This document shows positions 50,852-58,202 of a stretch of DNA of 64,000 nt, one piece after another. A program made the position numbers and the translations under genes. Position 1 is the first letter of the stretch. Each line of letters begins with the position of its first letter. Source of the stretch: DATKAS01 sp963773315 (GTDB taxonomy: Bacteria > Actinomycetota > Acidimicrobiia > Acidimicrobiales > DATKAS01); the NCBI GenBank assembly GCA_963773315.1, contig CAVZAF010000005.1, positions 124,001 through 188,000 of the forward strand, written 5' to 3'. The notes under the pieces are model-generated. The model saw only the letters and a list, made by a program, of their open reading frames with translations. It did no database searches and was not told the origin of the DNA.

Positions 50852-52258
50852 TCACAGTTCTTCGTCCTTCACGGTTTTGATGTCTGCGGTGTCTTCGGTT
50901 TCGGTTGCTTCGGTGACTTCGGCTGCGTTCGGGTCGATCTCGGCCAACGCGGGAACGAGATCGGCACGATCGATCGGTTGCCCATCAGGATCGACGATCT
51001 CGACGTTCTCGACGATCCACTCGAGCGCCTTGCGCTTGCGCAGGTCTGAGCGTAACTCCGGTATCTGCCCATTGCGCTCGATCACCTTGCGAAGCTGGTT
51101 CGGCTTCTGCTTGGTGCGCTCGGCCAGCCGCTCGATCTCGCCATCGACCTCGTCGTCGTCGACCTCGACGGCCTCGGCGTCCGCGACGGCACGCAGCGCC
51201 AGGTCGACCTTGACGGCCTCACGGCCCGCGGCGCGCAGCTCCTCGACGAATTCGGGCTGGCTCTGGCCGGTCGCGGCCAGGTACTGCTCGATCCCGATGC
51301 CTTGTGCCTGGAGGCGCATGCCGAGGTCTTGCAGTCGGGTGCGCATCTCGTCGTCGATCAGCGGCTCGGGGATCTCCTCTTCGACGAGCTCGCCGAGCGC
51401 CGAGGCGGCCTTCTCGCGCAGCGCCATCTGCGACTGCATGACCCGCACGATCGTGAGCCTTCGCACGAGGTCGGCGCGCAGCGCCTCGAGCGTCTCGAAC
51501 TCGGAGGCCTCGTTCGCCCACTCGTCGTTCAGCTCGGGAAGCACGCGTTGCTGCACCTGCTTGACCAGCACGCGGAAGTCGATGGGATCTTCTTCGGGAT
51601 CGGGATGGCGGGCGCTGAACTGCAAGATGTCGCCCGGCTTCGCGCCGCGAAGGTGATCGTCGAGCTCGGGCACGATCGCCGAGCTGCCGACCTCGTAGAG
51701 GTAGTCGGTCGCGTCGAGGCCCGGAAGCGCTTCACCGTCGCGCGAACCGACGATGTCGACGGTCACCTGGTCGGTGTCGATCGCGGGGCGATCGACGGGC
51801 TCGAGCTCGGCGAACTGGTTGCGCATCCGCTCGATCTGCGCATCGATCTCTTCGTCGGTCGGTCGCGGCCGCGGGATCTCGACGCGCAGGCCGCCGTAGC
51901 CGGCGACGCTGACCTTGGGTCGCACCTCGACCACCGCGTCGAACGAGACCGGCCCCTCCTCGCGCCCCGCCGTGATGTCGATCTCGGGCGGCGCGATGAC
52001 ATCGACGTCGTTCTCGAGCACGGCCTGGGCGTAGTACTCGGGAAGCGCCTCGCGAAGTGCCTCTTCGCGGGCCACCGACGAGCCGATGCGGGCTTCGAGG
52101 ATGCGCCGTGGCGCTTTGCCCGGTCGGAACCCGGGGATGCGCACCTCGCGAGCGATGCGACGGAACGCGGCGTCCATCGCTTTGTCGAATTCCGTCTCGT
52201 CGACCTCGACCGAAACCTTGACCTTGTTGTCTTCGAGGGACTCGACGGCGCTCTTCAC
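50852..52258 (-). CDS. tig: Trigger factor
   Basis: This ribosome-associated chaperone and peptidyl-prolyl isomerase has 468 residues. The ribosome-binding domain carries the loop GFRPGKAPR near residue 44; the PPIase domain (about 160-240) and the long helical substrate-binding domain follow, and the tail is acidic (TEATETEDTADIKTVKDEEL). The start is GTG 52258, 9 nt after a TATGCT box. It leads the tig-clpP-clpX(-folC) operon. Three 22-bp repeats lie immediately upstream of the promoter and probably control the operon. Confidence 0.94.
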   Translation of the reverse strand: MKSAVESLEDNKVKVSVEVDETEFDKAMDAAFRRIAREVRIPGFRPGKAPRRILEARIGSSVAREEALREALPEYYAQAVLENDVDVIAPPEIDITAGREEGPVSFDAVVEVRPKVSVAGYGGLRVEIPRPRPTDEEIDAQIERMRNQFAELEPVDRPAIDTDQVTVDIVGSRDGEALPGLDATDYLYEVGSSAIVPELDDHLRGAKPGDILQFSARHPDPEEDPIDFRVLVKQVQQRVLPELNDEWANEASEFETLEALRADLVRRLTIVRVMQSQMALREKAASALGELVEEEIPEPLIDDEMRTRLQDLGMRLQAQGIGIEQYLAATGQSQPEFVEELRAAGREAVKVDLALRAVADAEAVEVDDDEVDGEIERLAERTKQKPNQLRKVIERNGQIPELRSDLRKRKALEWIVENVEIVDPDGQPIDRADLVPALAEIDPNAAEVTEATETEDTADIKTVKDEEL

Positions 52259-52267
52259 AGACCAGGG

Positions 52268-52273
52268 AGCATA
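52268..52273 (-). promoter_or_regulatory. Predicted -10 box (TATGCT) for tig-clpP-clpX
   Basis: On the minus strand TATGCT ends 9 nt before the GTG at 52258. The -35 position would fall near 52291-52296, directly next to the 22-bp repeat array, and has no good TTGACA match, as expected for an activator-dependent promoter. Confidence 0.55.
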
Positions 52274-52297
52274 CCGGCGGGCTGGTCGCGCCCCGCC

Positions 52298-52363
52298 GGG
52301 TCAAATAGGTCGTGCGACCGGGCTATCTAGGTCGTTCGACCGGGCTATCTAGGTCATGCGACC
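52298..52363. repeat. Three tandem 22-bp repeats with dyad cores upstream of tig
   Basis: Units lie at 52298-52319, 52320-52341 and 52342-52363. Each has a 13-bp core around AGGTCGTTCGACC, an inverted repeat of the type GGTCGNNCGACC, joined by a 9-bp linker (GGGCTATCT in units 2 and 3). The 22-bp period equals about two helical turns, so bound dimers would face the same side. The array ends just upstream of the predicted -35 region of tig. It reads as a multi-site operator for an activator or repressor not identified here. Confidence 0.7.
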
Positions 52364-52669
52364 TACGCGTGAAGCGCGGTGAGGCGGACCGAGATGGCCC
52401 GAACGACCCATAGCGCCACAAGGAGGCCATCGGTACCGTCGACATCACGTGAGCGGGAACCGGGCGATGCTCCGGGAGAAGACCTTCGCGGGCGGAAGCG
52501 GGGTCAGGCTGGGAGGCGGAATCCCAGCCACCCAACAAGCTCACCAACAGGGCCGGGGCCACAAGCCTCGGCCCTGTTCTGGTGATCCCCCCGGACCGAT
52601 TGCTCACTCGACCGTCGTATGCGCGCGTCCACTGAGCAAACGCGTCGTCATGCGTCAGACTTGGCGAGC
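52364..52669. other. Gene-free region with two stable hairpins between tig and tRNA-Pro
   Basis: No protein gene is supported here; the minus-strand frame across it is mainly antisense to the tRNA. It contains a perfect 8-bp hairpin (GGCTGGGA/TCCCAGCC, 52507-52529) and a 13-bp hairpin at 52546-52578. The plus strand has no gene that would need a terminator here, so a short plus-strand RNA is possible. Alternatively the second hairpin ends the minus-strand redoxin transcript. Confidence 0.4.
52546..52578. terminator. 13-bp hairpin (terminator-like)
   Basis: AACAGGGCCGGGG pairs with CCTCGGCCCTGTT (one G-T pair) around a 7-nt loop. No T-tract follows on either strand. It lies 177 bp past the stop of the redoxin gene on the minus strand. 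Confidence 0.55.
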
Positions 52670-52741
52670 CGGGGAGTGGCGCAGTGGTAGCGCACCTGCT
52701 TTGGGTGCAGGAGGTCGGGGGTTCAAGTCCCCCCTCCCCGA
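52670..52741 (+). tRNA. tRNA-Pro (anticodon TGG)
   Basis: A full 72-nt cloverleaf has acceptor CGGGGAG/CTCCCCG, anticodon stem CCTGC/GCAGG with loop TTTGGGT, T-stem GGGGG/CCCCC and discriminator A. CCA is not encoded. Its 3' 19 bases are also the 3' end of the convergent redoxin gene. Confidence 0.93.
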
Positions 52742-53322
52742 CGGCGTTCGGGGCTCCACCTGCTCCAACCGTGGAACGACGAGAAGTCGCCCGCCTCCCA
52801 CTGCTCACGAAGCCCGGGCGCGCTCAGGTCCCAGTCGGGGCGGATCTCGCTCATCGCCGCGCGCAGGTCACGCCGGAGGTCGTCGATCCCTGGACGACCC
52901 CAGAACCAATACCCGTTGTAGATCGTGTGCACGACGAGCCCCGGCTTCAGCACGAGTGTGTACGGGATCATCGGATCGTGCTCGGGGTCGGTGTACTCCT
53001 GGATGTCGAGGTCCTTCTGCACGATGCGACCGGGATCCGACAGGAAGGGCCACTGCGCGCCGACTGACGCGCGGAACTCCTGCGACTCGTGATGTGCGTC
53101 GGTCGAGATCGTCGCGACCTGCGTGTAGGCCACCGCGATCTTCGGATAGAACGCCGCGAGCTCGAGGTGCTGCTGGTGCTCCTTCGGGCAGTAGTGGCCA
53201 CGAGCGAGCGTGAGAATGAGCGGGTCGTCGCCTTGGATCTCGCTGAGCTTGCGCGGCGTGTCGGTGTGGTCGGGAAGCTCGTAGTCCGGGAACGCGGCGC
53301 CGGGGACGATGTCTGCGCGCAT
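52723..53322 (-). CDS. AhpC/TSA-like redoxin with single active-site Cys
   Basis: This 199-residue thioredoxin-fold protein (redoxin/AhpC-TSA type) has one Cys in LTLARGHYCPKEHQQHL near residue 45, where peroxiredoxins carry the peroxidatic PxxxTxxC. The Pro/Thr context is not conserved, so peroxidase activity is not certain. The second strand-turn (VATISTDAHHESQEFRASVG; WPFLSDPGRIVQKDLDI) is typical of the fold. The C-terminal tail is Arg/Gly-rich because it reads antisense through the tRNA-Pro T-arm to a stop at 52723. It lies 10 bp downstream of the degraded SDR gene. Confidence 0.75.
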   Translation of the reverse strand: MRADIVPGAAFPDYELPDHTDTPRKLSEIQGDDPLILTLARGHYCPKEHQQHLELAAFYPKIAVAYTQVATISTDAHHESQEFRASVGAQWPFLSDPGRIVQKDLDIQEYTDPEHDPMIPYTLVLKPGLVVHTIYNGYWFWGRPGIDDLRRDLRAAMSEIRPDWDLSAPGLREQWEAGDFSSFHGWSRWSPERRRGGGT

Positions 53323-53332
53323 GTGAGACCCC

Positions 53333-53767
53333 TTAGTTCGAGAGGAGCTGCTGGCCGCCGTCGATGTCGTAGGTCGCGCCTGGGAGCGAACCGCCCGGTG
53401 TCACCTTTCCGACCGCCTCCTGAGCGACCTGGAGCGTCAGCGCGAGCTTGTCGGCGAACGCCTGACGCGCTTCGTCCGGCTCGATCTCGAGCGGAGGGAT
53501 GTAGCGCGGCGCGCCCGCGGTGACCATCACGTGGTCGATCGGCGTCGGCGCATCGCGGAAAAACCGAGCGAGCGCGCCCGAGTCGCCGGCGTCGAACGCC
53601 ACGAACCCCTGAGCATCGACTTCGCTCGCGGCGGCGTCGAGTCGCGCGCGATCACGCCCGGTGAGGATCACCTCCGCGCCATCGGCAGGTGCCTGTCGCG
53701 CGGTCTCGAGCCCGATGCCAGCACTTCCGCCGATCACGACGACGCGTTGTCCCGCAAGGGTGGCCAT
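53333..53767 (-). pseudogene. Short-chain dehydrogenase with internal deletion
   Basis: The N-terminal half is a good SDR: the cofactor motif VVVIGGSAGIGLETARQ, GRDRARLDAAASEV, FDAGDSGALARFF and MVTAGAPRY. After KVTPGGSL the sequence jumps directly to PGATYDIDGGQQLLSN, the usual end of the protein. About 80-100 residues, including the catalytic Ser and YxxxK, are missing without a frame change. The product (about 144 residues) should be inactive. The intact family has about 235-250 residues. It is followed by the redoxin gene and is divergent from the VOC gene. Confidence 0.7.
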
Positions 53768-53791
53768 CGGGCCGCAGCGTAGGACCGTCGA

Positions 53792-53797
53792 TAGCAT
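53792..53797 (+). promoter_or_regulatory. Predicted -10 box (TAGCAT) for the VOC gene
   Basis: TAGCAT ends 6 nt before ATG 53804 in the 36-bp spacer to the divergent SDR remnant. Confidence 0.4.
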
Positions 53798-53803
53798 CCG
53801 CCA

Positions 53804-54247
53804 ATGGACATGAGGCTCGAAGTAGTGGTGATCGGCGTGTCTGACGTGGATCGCGCGAAGGCCTTCTACGAGCAGCTCGGCTTCCGACTCGACGCCGACT
53901 TCCCGGCCCCTGATGGTCTGCGCGTCGTGCAGCTCACACCTCCGGGATCGGGGTGCTCGCTGATCTTCGGCGACAAGGTCACGTCCGCGAAGCCCGGGTC
54001 AGTAGACGGCCTGATGCTCGTCGTCGACGACCTCGACGCGGCCCGAGCCGACCTGGTGCACCGCGGCATCGACGTGAGCGAGATCTGGCACGACGTCGGC
54101 GGCGTCTTCCACCACGGCGGCACGGACGGGCGCGTGCCCGGACCCGACCCGCAGAGCCGGTCGTACTCCTCATTCGCGTCGTTCAGCGATCCCGACGGCA
54201 ACGGTTGGTTCATCCAAGAGATCAAGACGCGCCTCCCCGGCCGGTGA
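53804..54247 (+). CDS. VOC/glyoxalase-family protein
   Basis: This protein of 147 residues carries two beta-alpha-beta-beta-beta units of the vicinal oxygen chelate fold. The first unit is LEVVVIGVSDVDRAKAFYEQ; the second ends FASFSDPDGNGWFIQEI, with the metal-ligand Glu at the expected place. Substrates range from methylglyoxal adducts to antibiotics, so function stays open. It overlaps or abuts the small frame at 54256, which in relatives belongs to the same transcript or is fused. Confidence 0.82.
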   Translation: MDMRLEVVVIGVSDVDRAKAFYEQLGFRLDADFPAPDGLRVVQLTPPGSGCSLIFGDKVTSAKPGSVDGLMLVVDDLDAARADLVHRGIDVSEIWHDVGGVFHHGGTDGRVPGPDPQSRSYSSFASFSDPDGNGWFIQEIKTRLPGR

Positions 54248-54255
54248 GCGAGCCC

Positions 54256-54457
54256 ATGGACATCGCGCAGCTCGCGGACCTCCTGCACGAGACCGCGGAC
54301 CATCACGGGGCGTACGAGGCGATCGCTCCGAAGCACGACTGGTGGGACTGGTACGCGGCCGTACATGAGCGCACGCGAGCAAGGGAGTGGCTCAGACGAA
54401 GCCTCTGAGTCCGCACGTCGCTACATGGCGGACGTCAAGCACATCGTCGTTCCCTGA
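54256..54457 (+). CDS. Small conserved protein downstream of VOC gene, frameshifted
   Basis: From ATG 54256 the frame reads MDIAQLADLLHETADHHGAY, then EAIAPKHDWWDWYAA. Around 54361 one extra G breaks the frame. Without it the protein continues YMSAREQGSGSDEASESARR and YMADVKHIVVP, ending at TGA 54455-54457, about 66 residues in all. This DWWDWYAAY...EEA..A..YM unit is known as a small domain accompanying glyoxalase-like proteins; its function is unknown. The clean restoration of sense by removing one base makes a sequencing indel likely. Confidence 0.6.
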
Positions 54458-54508
54458 TCTGTTCGGGGTAAGCATGCGCGCAGGCGCACAATTTCCTGGG
54501 AGGTTCCC

Positions 54509-55078
54509 GTGACCACTCTGCACGACCGACCGAACACCGCGCTCCTGGTGATCGACGTCCAGAACGGCGTGATGGACGGCGCTCCCCGACGCGATGACGT
54601 GATCAAGAACATCAACATGCTCGTCGACAAGGCGCGGGGGGAGCACGTCCCCGTGATCTGGGTGCAGCACTCCGACGAGGACGGGCTGAAGCAGGGCAGC
54701 GAAGCGTGGGAGTACGTGCGCGAGCTCGTCCGCGGCGACTCAGAGCCCGTCGTGCACAAGACCTACGGCGACTCATTCGAAGCGACCGACCTCGAAGCTC
54801 GTCTCGCCGAGCGACATGTGGGCCGCCTCGTCGTCGCTGGCGCACAGACCGATGCGTGCGTCCGCTCGACGATCCATGGCGCGTTCGCTCGCGGGTACGA
54901 CGTGACTTTGGTCGGAGACGCACACACGACGGAAGACCTCACGCAATGGGGCGCGCCTCCCCCCGAGCAGGTCATCGCGCACACGAACCTCTACTGGAAG
55001 TACCAGGACGCACCCGGGCGCACGGCCGGCACCGTCGACACCACCGACGTCAGCTTCGGGGCGACGGAGGCGGACTGA
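54509..55078 (+). CDS. Isochorismatase-family cysteine hydrolase
   Basis: This 189-residue hydrolase of the isochorismatase/nicotinamidase superfamily has its triad as Asp in ALLVIDVQNGV, Lys in VVHKTYGDSF and Cys in VVAGAQTDACVRSTIHGA. The cis-peptide before the Cys region is preserved. The substrate (isochorismate, nicotinamide, carbamoyl compounds) cannot be assigned. GTG 54509 follows GGGAGG at 5-6 nt. It ends 20 bp before a strong hairpin. Confidence 0.88.
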   Translation: MTTLHDRPNTALLVIDVQNGVMDGAPRRDDVIKNINMLVDKARGEHVPVIWVQHSDEDGLKQGSEAWEYVRELVRGDSEPVVHKTYGDSFEATDLEARLAERHVGRLVVAGAQTDACVRSTIHGAFARGYDVTLVGDAHTTEDLTQWGAPPPEQVIAHTNLYWKYQDAPGRTAGTVDTTDVSFGATEAD

Positions 55079-55098
55079 GCGTCTCGCTACAGCGCGCT

Positions 55099-55123
55099 GA
55101 CGCCCGCCGGGATGGCGGGCGTC
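55099..55123. terminator. Hairpin between convergent genes
   Basis: GACGCCCGCC and GGCGGGCGTC form a perfect 10-bp stem with loop GGGAT. It lies between the stops at 55078 and 55149 and probably serves both genes. Confidence 0.7.
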
Positions 55124-55148
55124 AAGCGGGGGTGAAGCGGGATGAAGG

Positions 55149-56345
55149 TCAGCTCTTCGCGGCGGTCAGCGCCTCGATCGCCATGAACGCCTGAGGCCCG
55201 GGGTTGTTCGTGTTGAGGGTGACGGCAACCAGGTTGCCGGTGGCCGGATCCCATCCGACGAACCCTTCCTGCGCAGCGCCCGTTCCCATGTGACCGAGCA
55301 CGGTGATGGCGTCGTTCGAGTACCTCTCGAAGCCGAGGCCGTAGGAGTGGGTGATGCCGAACTGCGAGTAGTCCTCACCGGGCACGAACGTCTCCATCGC
55401 CTTCTGCGACTCGGGCGACAGCAGGGTGCCGTCCTCGAGCGCCTTGGCGAACACGAGCAGGTCACGACCGGTGGACTGCAGTGCGCCTGCAGAGCCGCCG
55501 AGCGACGGGTCCTGCGAGTGCGTGGCGTCGACGAAGGAGCCGTTCGCAGGCATGAAGCCGGGAGCGAGATCATCGGTGATCATGCTCGTGTGCTGCAGAC
55601 CGAGCGGCTCGGCGATGCGCGTGCGCACCTCTTCGTCCCAGCTGTGTCCGGTGACCTTCTCGATGATCTCGCCGAGCACGATGTAGTTCGTGTTCGAGTA
55701 GTGGAACGGCCCACCGGGCTCGCCGACGCGGCCCGCGGCTTCCGCAACCGCGATCATCTCGTCGCCCGTCCAGTGGCGATTGCCATCGTTCAGCACTGCG
55801 GGCTTGTCGTTGTACTCGTTGAGCCCGCTCCGGTGCTGCAGCAGCTCGCGCGGAGTGATGCGGTCGGCGTCCTTGAGAGCCGGGAAGTACTGCGCGATGC
55901 CCGAGTCGAGGTCGATGCGGCCCTCGTCGGCCAGCTGGAGCACGACCACTGCGACGAACGTCTTGGTGATGCTGCCGACGTTCCACGGCGTGTCGAGGTC
56001 GACGGCACCGCTCGAAGGATCGAGCGTCTTGGTGCCGATCGTCGCCTCGGTGACCGCGCCACTCGCGTCCTCGAACGCGATGCGACCGCCGACGAACTCA
56101 CCGGCCGCGTGATGAGAGGCGAGGATGCCCTGCAGCATCGACTCCCGGGCCGGATCGACAGTCGTCGTCGCGGGAACGGTCGTAGTCGCCGCGACCGACG
56201 TCGTCGAAGCGGTCGTGGTGCTCGTTGCGGCGGTCTCGTGAGTGGAGGAGCACGCAGTCGCGGTGAGCAGCAGCCCTGCCGCGAGTGCGACGGCGACTCG
56301 GTGTGCTTGACGGTGGACTGGCTGGAGATTCGCGTGGATGGTCAT
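55149..56345 (-). CDS. Secreted serine beta-lactamase-family hydrolase (class C-like) lipoprotein
   Basis: This exported protein of 398 residues has a signal peptide with lipobox-like TATAC near residue 32, then a Thr/Ser-rich linker. The serine-hydrolase domain carries SITK (SxxK, nucleophile), YSN in GPFHYSNTNY and HMGTG in place of KTG. This set is typical of EstB-like esterases and D-Ala-D-Ala peptidases of the beta-lactamase family (PF00144), not of resistance enzymes. It stands alone and is convergent with the isochorismatase gene. Confidence 0.85.
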   Translation of the reverse strand: MTIHANLQPVHRQAHRVAVALAAGLLLTATACSSTHETAATSTTTASTTSVAATTTVPATTTVDPARESMLQGILASHHAAGEFVGGRIAFEDASGAVTEATIGTKTLDPSSGAVDLDTPWNVGSITKTFVAVVVLQLADEGRIDLDSGIAQYFPALKDADRITPRELLQHRSGLNEYNDKPAVLNDGNRHWTGDEMIAVAEAAGRVGEPGGPFHYSNTNYIVLGEIIEKVTGHSWDEEVRTRIAEPLGLQHTSMITDDLAPGFMPANGSFVDATHSQDPSLGGSAGALQSTGRDLLVFAKALEDGTLLSPESQKAMETFVPGEDYSQFGITHSYGLGFERYSNDAITVLGHMGTGAAQEGFVGWDPATGNLVAVTLNTNNPGPQAFMAIEALTAAKS

Positions 56346-56445
56346 GCATCGACTGTGGGCCTTCGCCGATGCGTTCTCGACACCCCGAGGCGTGATCGCG
56401 CGTCACCGCGCACGATCCCCCGCGAGGGGGATGGTCCATTCACGA

Positions 56446-56916
56446 TCACGACCAGAAGCCGTCGAACACCGACTGCGCTTCAGCGACAAGCTGGTCACAC
56501 GGGCCCTCCGCTTCGATGCGCACGTTCCCGCGGGCGAAGACCTCGCGACTCGACAACCGCAGGCTTCGCCCGGCTGCCGGAACGATGTCGGCGAGCTGGT
56601 CGCCGGACAGCGCGAACACGAGCCGGCCGATCCCCGCCCAGTAGTGCGCGCCGGCGCACATGGCACAGCTCTCGCAGCTGGTGTAGAGCGTCGCCGCCGC
56701 ACGCTCGGCCGACGTCATGTGGAGCGACGCAAACGCCGCGAGCGCGAGCTCGGGGTGACCCGTGATGTCGCCGCCTCCGACCGTGTTCATGAGCTCGGCG
56801 ACGACCTCCCCATCGCCGTTGACGAGAAGCGAACCGAACGGCTCGTTGCCTCCGTCGCGGGCGAGTCGTGCGAGCTCGAGACAGCGGCGGAGGTGCCTGA
56901 CGTCGACGTCATCCAC
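56446..56916 (-). CDS. Nucleoside/purine deaminase (cytidine deaminase-like fold)
   Basis: This zinc-dependent deaminase of 156 residues has the first zinc ligand and proton shuttle in GHPELALAAF (HxE) and the Cys pair in TSCESCAMCAGAHYWAG (CxxC). It resembles guanine/cytosine deaminases and TadA-like proteins of small-molecule type. The start is GTG 56916, 7 nt after a TAGGTT box. It is a separate unit, divergent from the gene at 57005. Confidence 0.85.
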   Translation of the reverse strand: MDDVDVRHLRRCLELARLARDGGNEPFGSLLVNGDGEVVAELMNTVGGGDITGHPELALAAFASLHMTSAERAAATLYTSCESCAMCAGAHYWAGIGRLVFALSGDQLADIVPAAGRSLRLSSREVFARGNVRIEAEGPCDQLVAEAQSVFDGFWS

Positions 56917-56923
56917 GACGGCG

Positions 56924-56929
56924 AACCTA
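56924..56929 (-). promoter_or_regulatory. Predicted -10 box (TAGGTT) for the deaminase gene
   Basis: On the minus strand TAGGTT ends 7 nt before GTG 56916, with no ribosome-binding site between. Confidence 0.45.
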
Positions 56930-57004
56930 GACCGCGGCGTGCTCTTCCACGGTTGTGCCGTCGCGACGCCGGGTACGTCGATCGTGTCCGAAAGGAGCCC
57001 TTCG

Positions 57005-57544
57005 ATGAAGACGAACCTGCTCGACCTCTACGAACAAGCGAGCGACTGGGCGCTCAGCAAGGTCCAAGGTGCCGCGACGAAGCTCGATGACACGACGCCC
57101 TGCGACGAGTGGGATGTGCGGACCCTCATGAACCACATGCTCGAGACGCAGAAGTACTTCGTCAGCGCGGCACGGGGCGCAAAGGCCGCACCGCCTGCGG
57201 GCGAACCTCCCGACCTCCTCAGCAAGGACCCGGTGGCCGACTTCAAGCTCGCGCAGGCGAACACGCTCAGCACGTTCGGGCAGCCCGGCATGATCGACAA
57301 GACCGGGCCATCGCTCGGGATCGCGTTCGCCGATCAGCTCTTGCACGGGTGGGACTTGGCGAAGGCAACGCGCCAGGACACGACGATGCCGAAGGGCCTT
57401 CCCGAGGCGGCCTACGAGATGATCCACGGACGCTTCACCGACGAGCAGCGCAAGGGCGTCTTCAAGCCCGAGGTCCAAGTGAGCGCCGACGCGTCGGCAC
57501 AGGACAAGCTGCTCGCGTACGCCGGCCGCGACCCCCGGGCGTAG
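57005..57544 (+). CDS. TIGR03086/DinB-like, mycothiol-dependent isomerase-type protein
   Basis: This 179-residue four-helix metal-binding protein of the maleylpyruvate-isomerase-like (TIGR03083/03086) group carries TTPCDEWDVRTLMNHMLET near residue 32 and ADQLLHGWDLAKAT near 117; the His residues form the metal site. The family is largely actinobacterial and linked to mycothiol. ATG 57005 is preceded by AAAGGAG 8 nt upstream. A distant relative lies at 61831-62388. Confidence 0.82.
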   Translation: MKTNLLDLYEQASDWALSKVQGAATKLDDTTPCDEWDVRTLMNHMLETQKYFVSAARGAKAAPPAGEPPDLLSKDPVADFKLAQANTLSTFGQPGMIDKTGPSLGIAFADQLLHGWDLAKATRQDTTMPKGLPEAAYEMIHGRFTDEQRKGVFKPEVQVSADASAQDKLLAYAGRDPRA

Positions 57545-57548
57545 GCCG

Positions 57549-58202
57549 TCACGTCGTTCCGACGAACCCCGTTTGAAATGCCCAGACCACGGCTTGGGTG
57601 CGATCGCGTGCGCCGGTCTTCATGCAGATCCGCTTCACATGCGTCTTCACTGTCTCGTGCCCTATGACGAGCCTCTCCGCGATCTCGGCGTTCGACATCC
57701 CTTCGGTCAGATAGCGCAGCACCTCGGCCTCTCGGTCGGTGAGCGGGACGACGAGGTGCGCGCCCGCGGCACCAGACTTCTTGGAAGCGACGTATCCCAG
57801 CAGCCGGCGGGTGAGCGTCGCCGAGATGAGGGCGTCTCCGGCGGCGACCGTGCGGATGCCTGCGATGAGCTCGTCGGGCGTCGACCGCTTGAGGAGGAAG
57901 CCGTCGGCGCCGGCCTCGAGCGCGTCGTGCACGATCTCATCGAGGTCGAAGGTCGTCAGCACCAAGACTCTCGGCCGCGGCTCGTCCCACGATGAGATCT
58001 CCCGGGTCGCGTCGATGCCATCGCGTCCGGGCATCCGCACATCCATCACGACGACGTCGGGTCGAGTCGAACCCGCCAGCTCGATCGCTTGGGCGCCGTC
58101 TGCCGCCTCGGCGACGACACTCAGGTCGCCCGCGGACTCGACGAGCACCCGGAGGCCTTGACGTACGAGGACGTCGTCGTCGGCGAGGAGCACGGTGATC
58201 AT
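57549..58202 (-). CDS. NarL/LuxR-family response regulator
   Basis: This 217-residue regulator has a receiver domain (DD at VLLADDDVLV, phosphoacceptor Asp in VVVMDVRMPG, Lys in GFLLKRST) and a C-terminal LuxR-type HTH (LTDREAEVLRYLTEGMSNAE; HETVKTHVKRICMKTGA). It is co-translated with the histidine kinase (ATGA at 58199-58202), which should phosphorylate it. Its targets are unknown; the YCII and ECF-sigma remnants just beyond the kinase gene, on the other strand, are one possibility. Confidence 0.92.
   Translation of the reverse strand: MITVLLADDDVLVRQGLRVLVESAGDLSVVAEAADGAQAIELAGSTRPDVVVMDVRMPGRDGIDATREISSWDEPRPRVLVLTTFDLDEIVHDALEAGADGFLLKRSTPDELIAGIRTVAAGDALISATLTRRLLGYVASKKSGAAGAHLVVPLTDREAEVLRYLTEGMSNAEIAERLVIGHETVKTHVKRICMKTGARDRTQAVVWAFQTGFVGTT

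Noticed and set aside
52364..52580. SRP RNA, 6S RNA, tmRNA or RNase P RNA in the tig-tRNA-Pro gap
   Set aside because: The hallmark motifs of these RNAs (for example the SRP GGAAGG loop context or the 6S bubble) are not found; only generic hairpins are present.
52323..52808. Minus-strand open frame of 161 codons across the tig-tRNA-Pro region
   Set aside because: Part of it is antisense to tRNA-Pro and gives the familiar artefact GGLEPPTSCTQSRC; the rest has no family character and there is no start signal.
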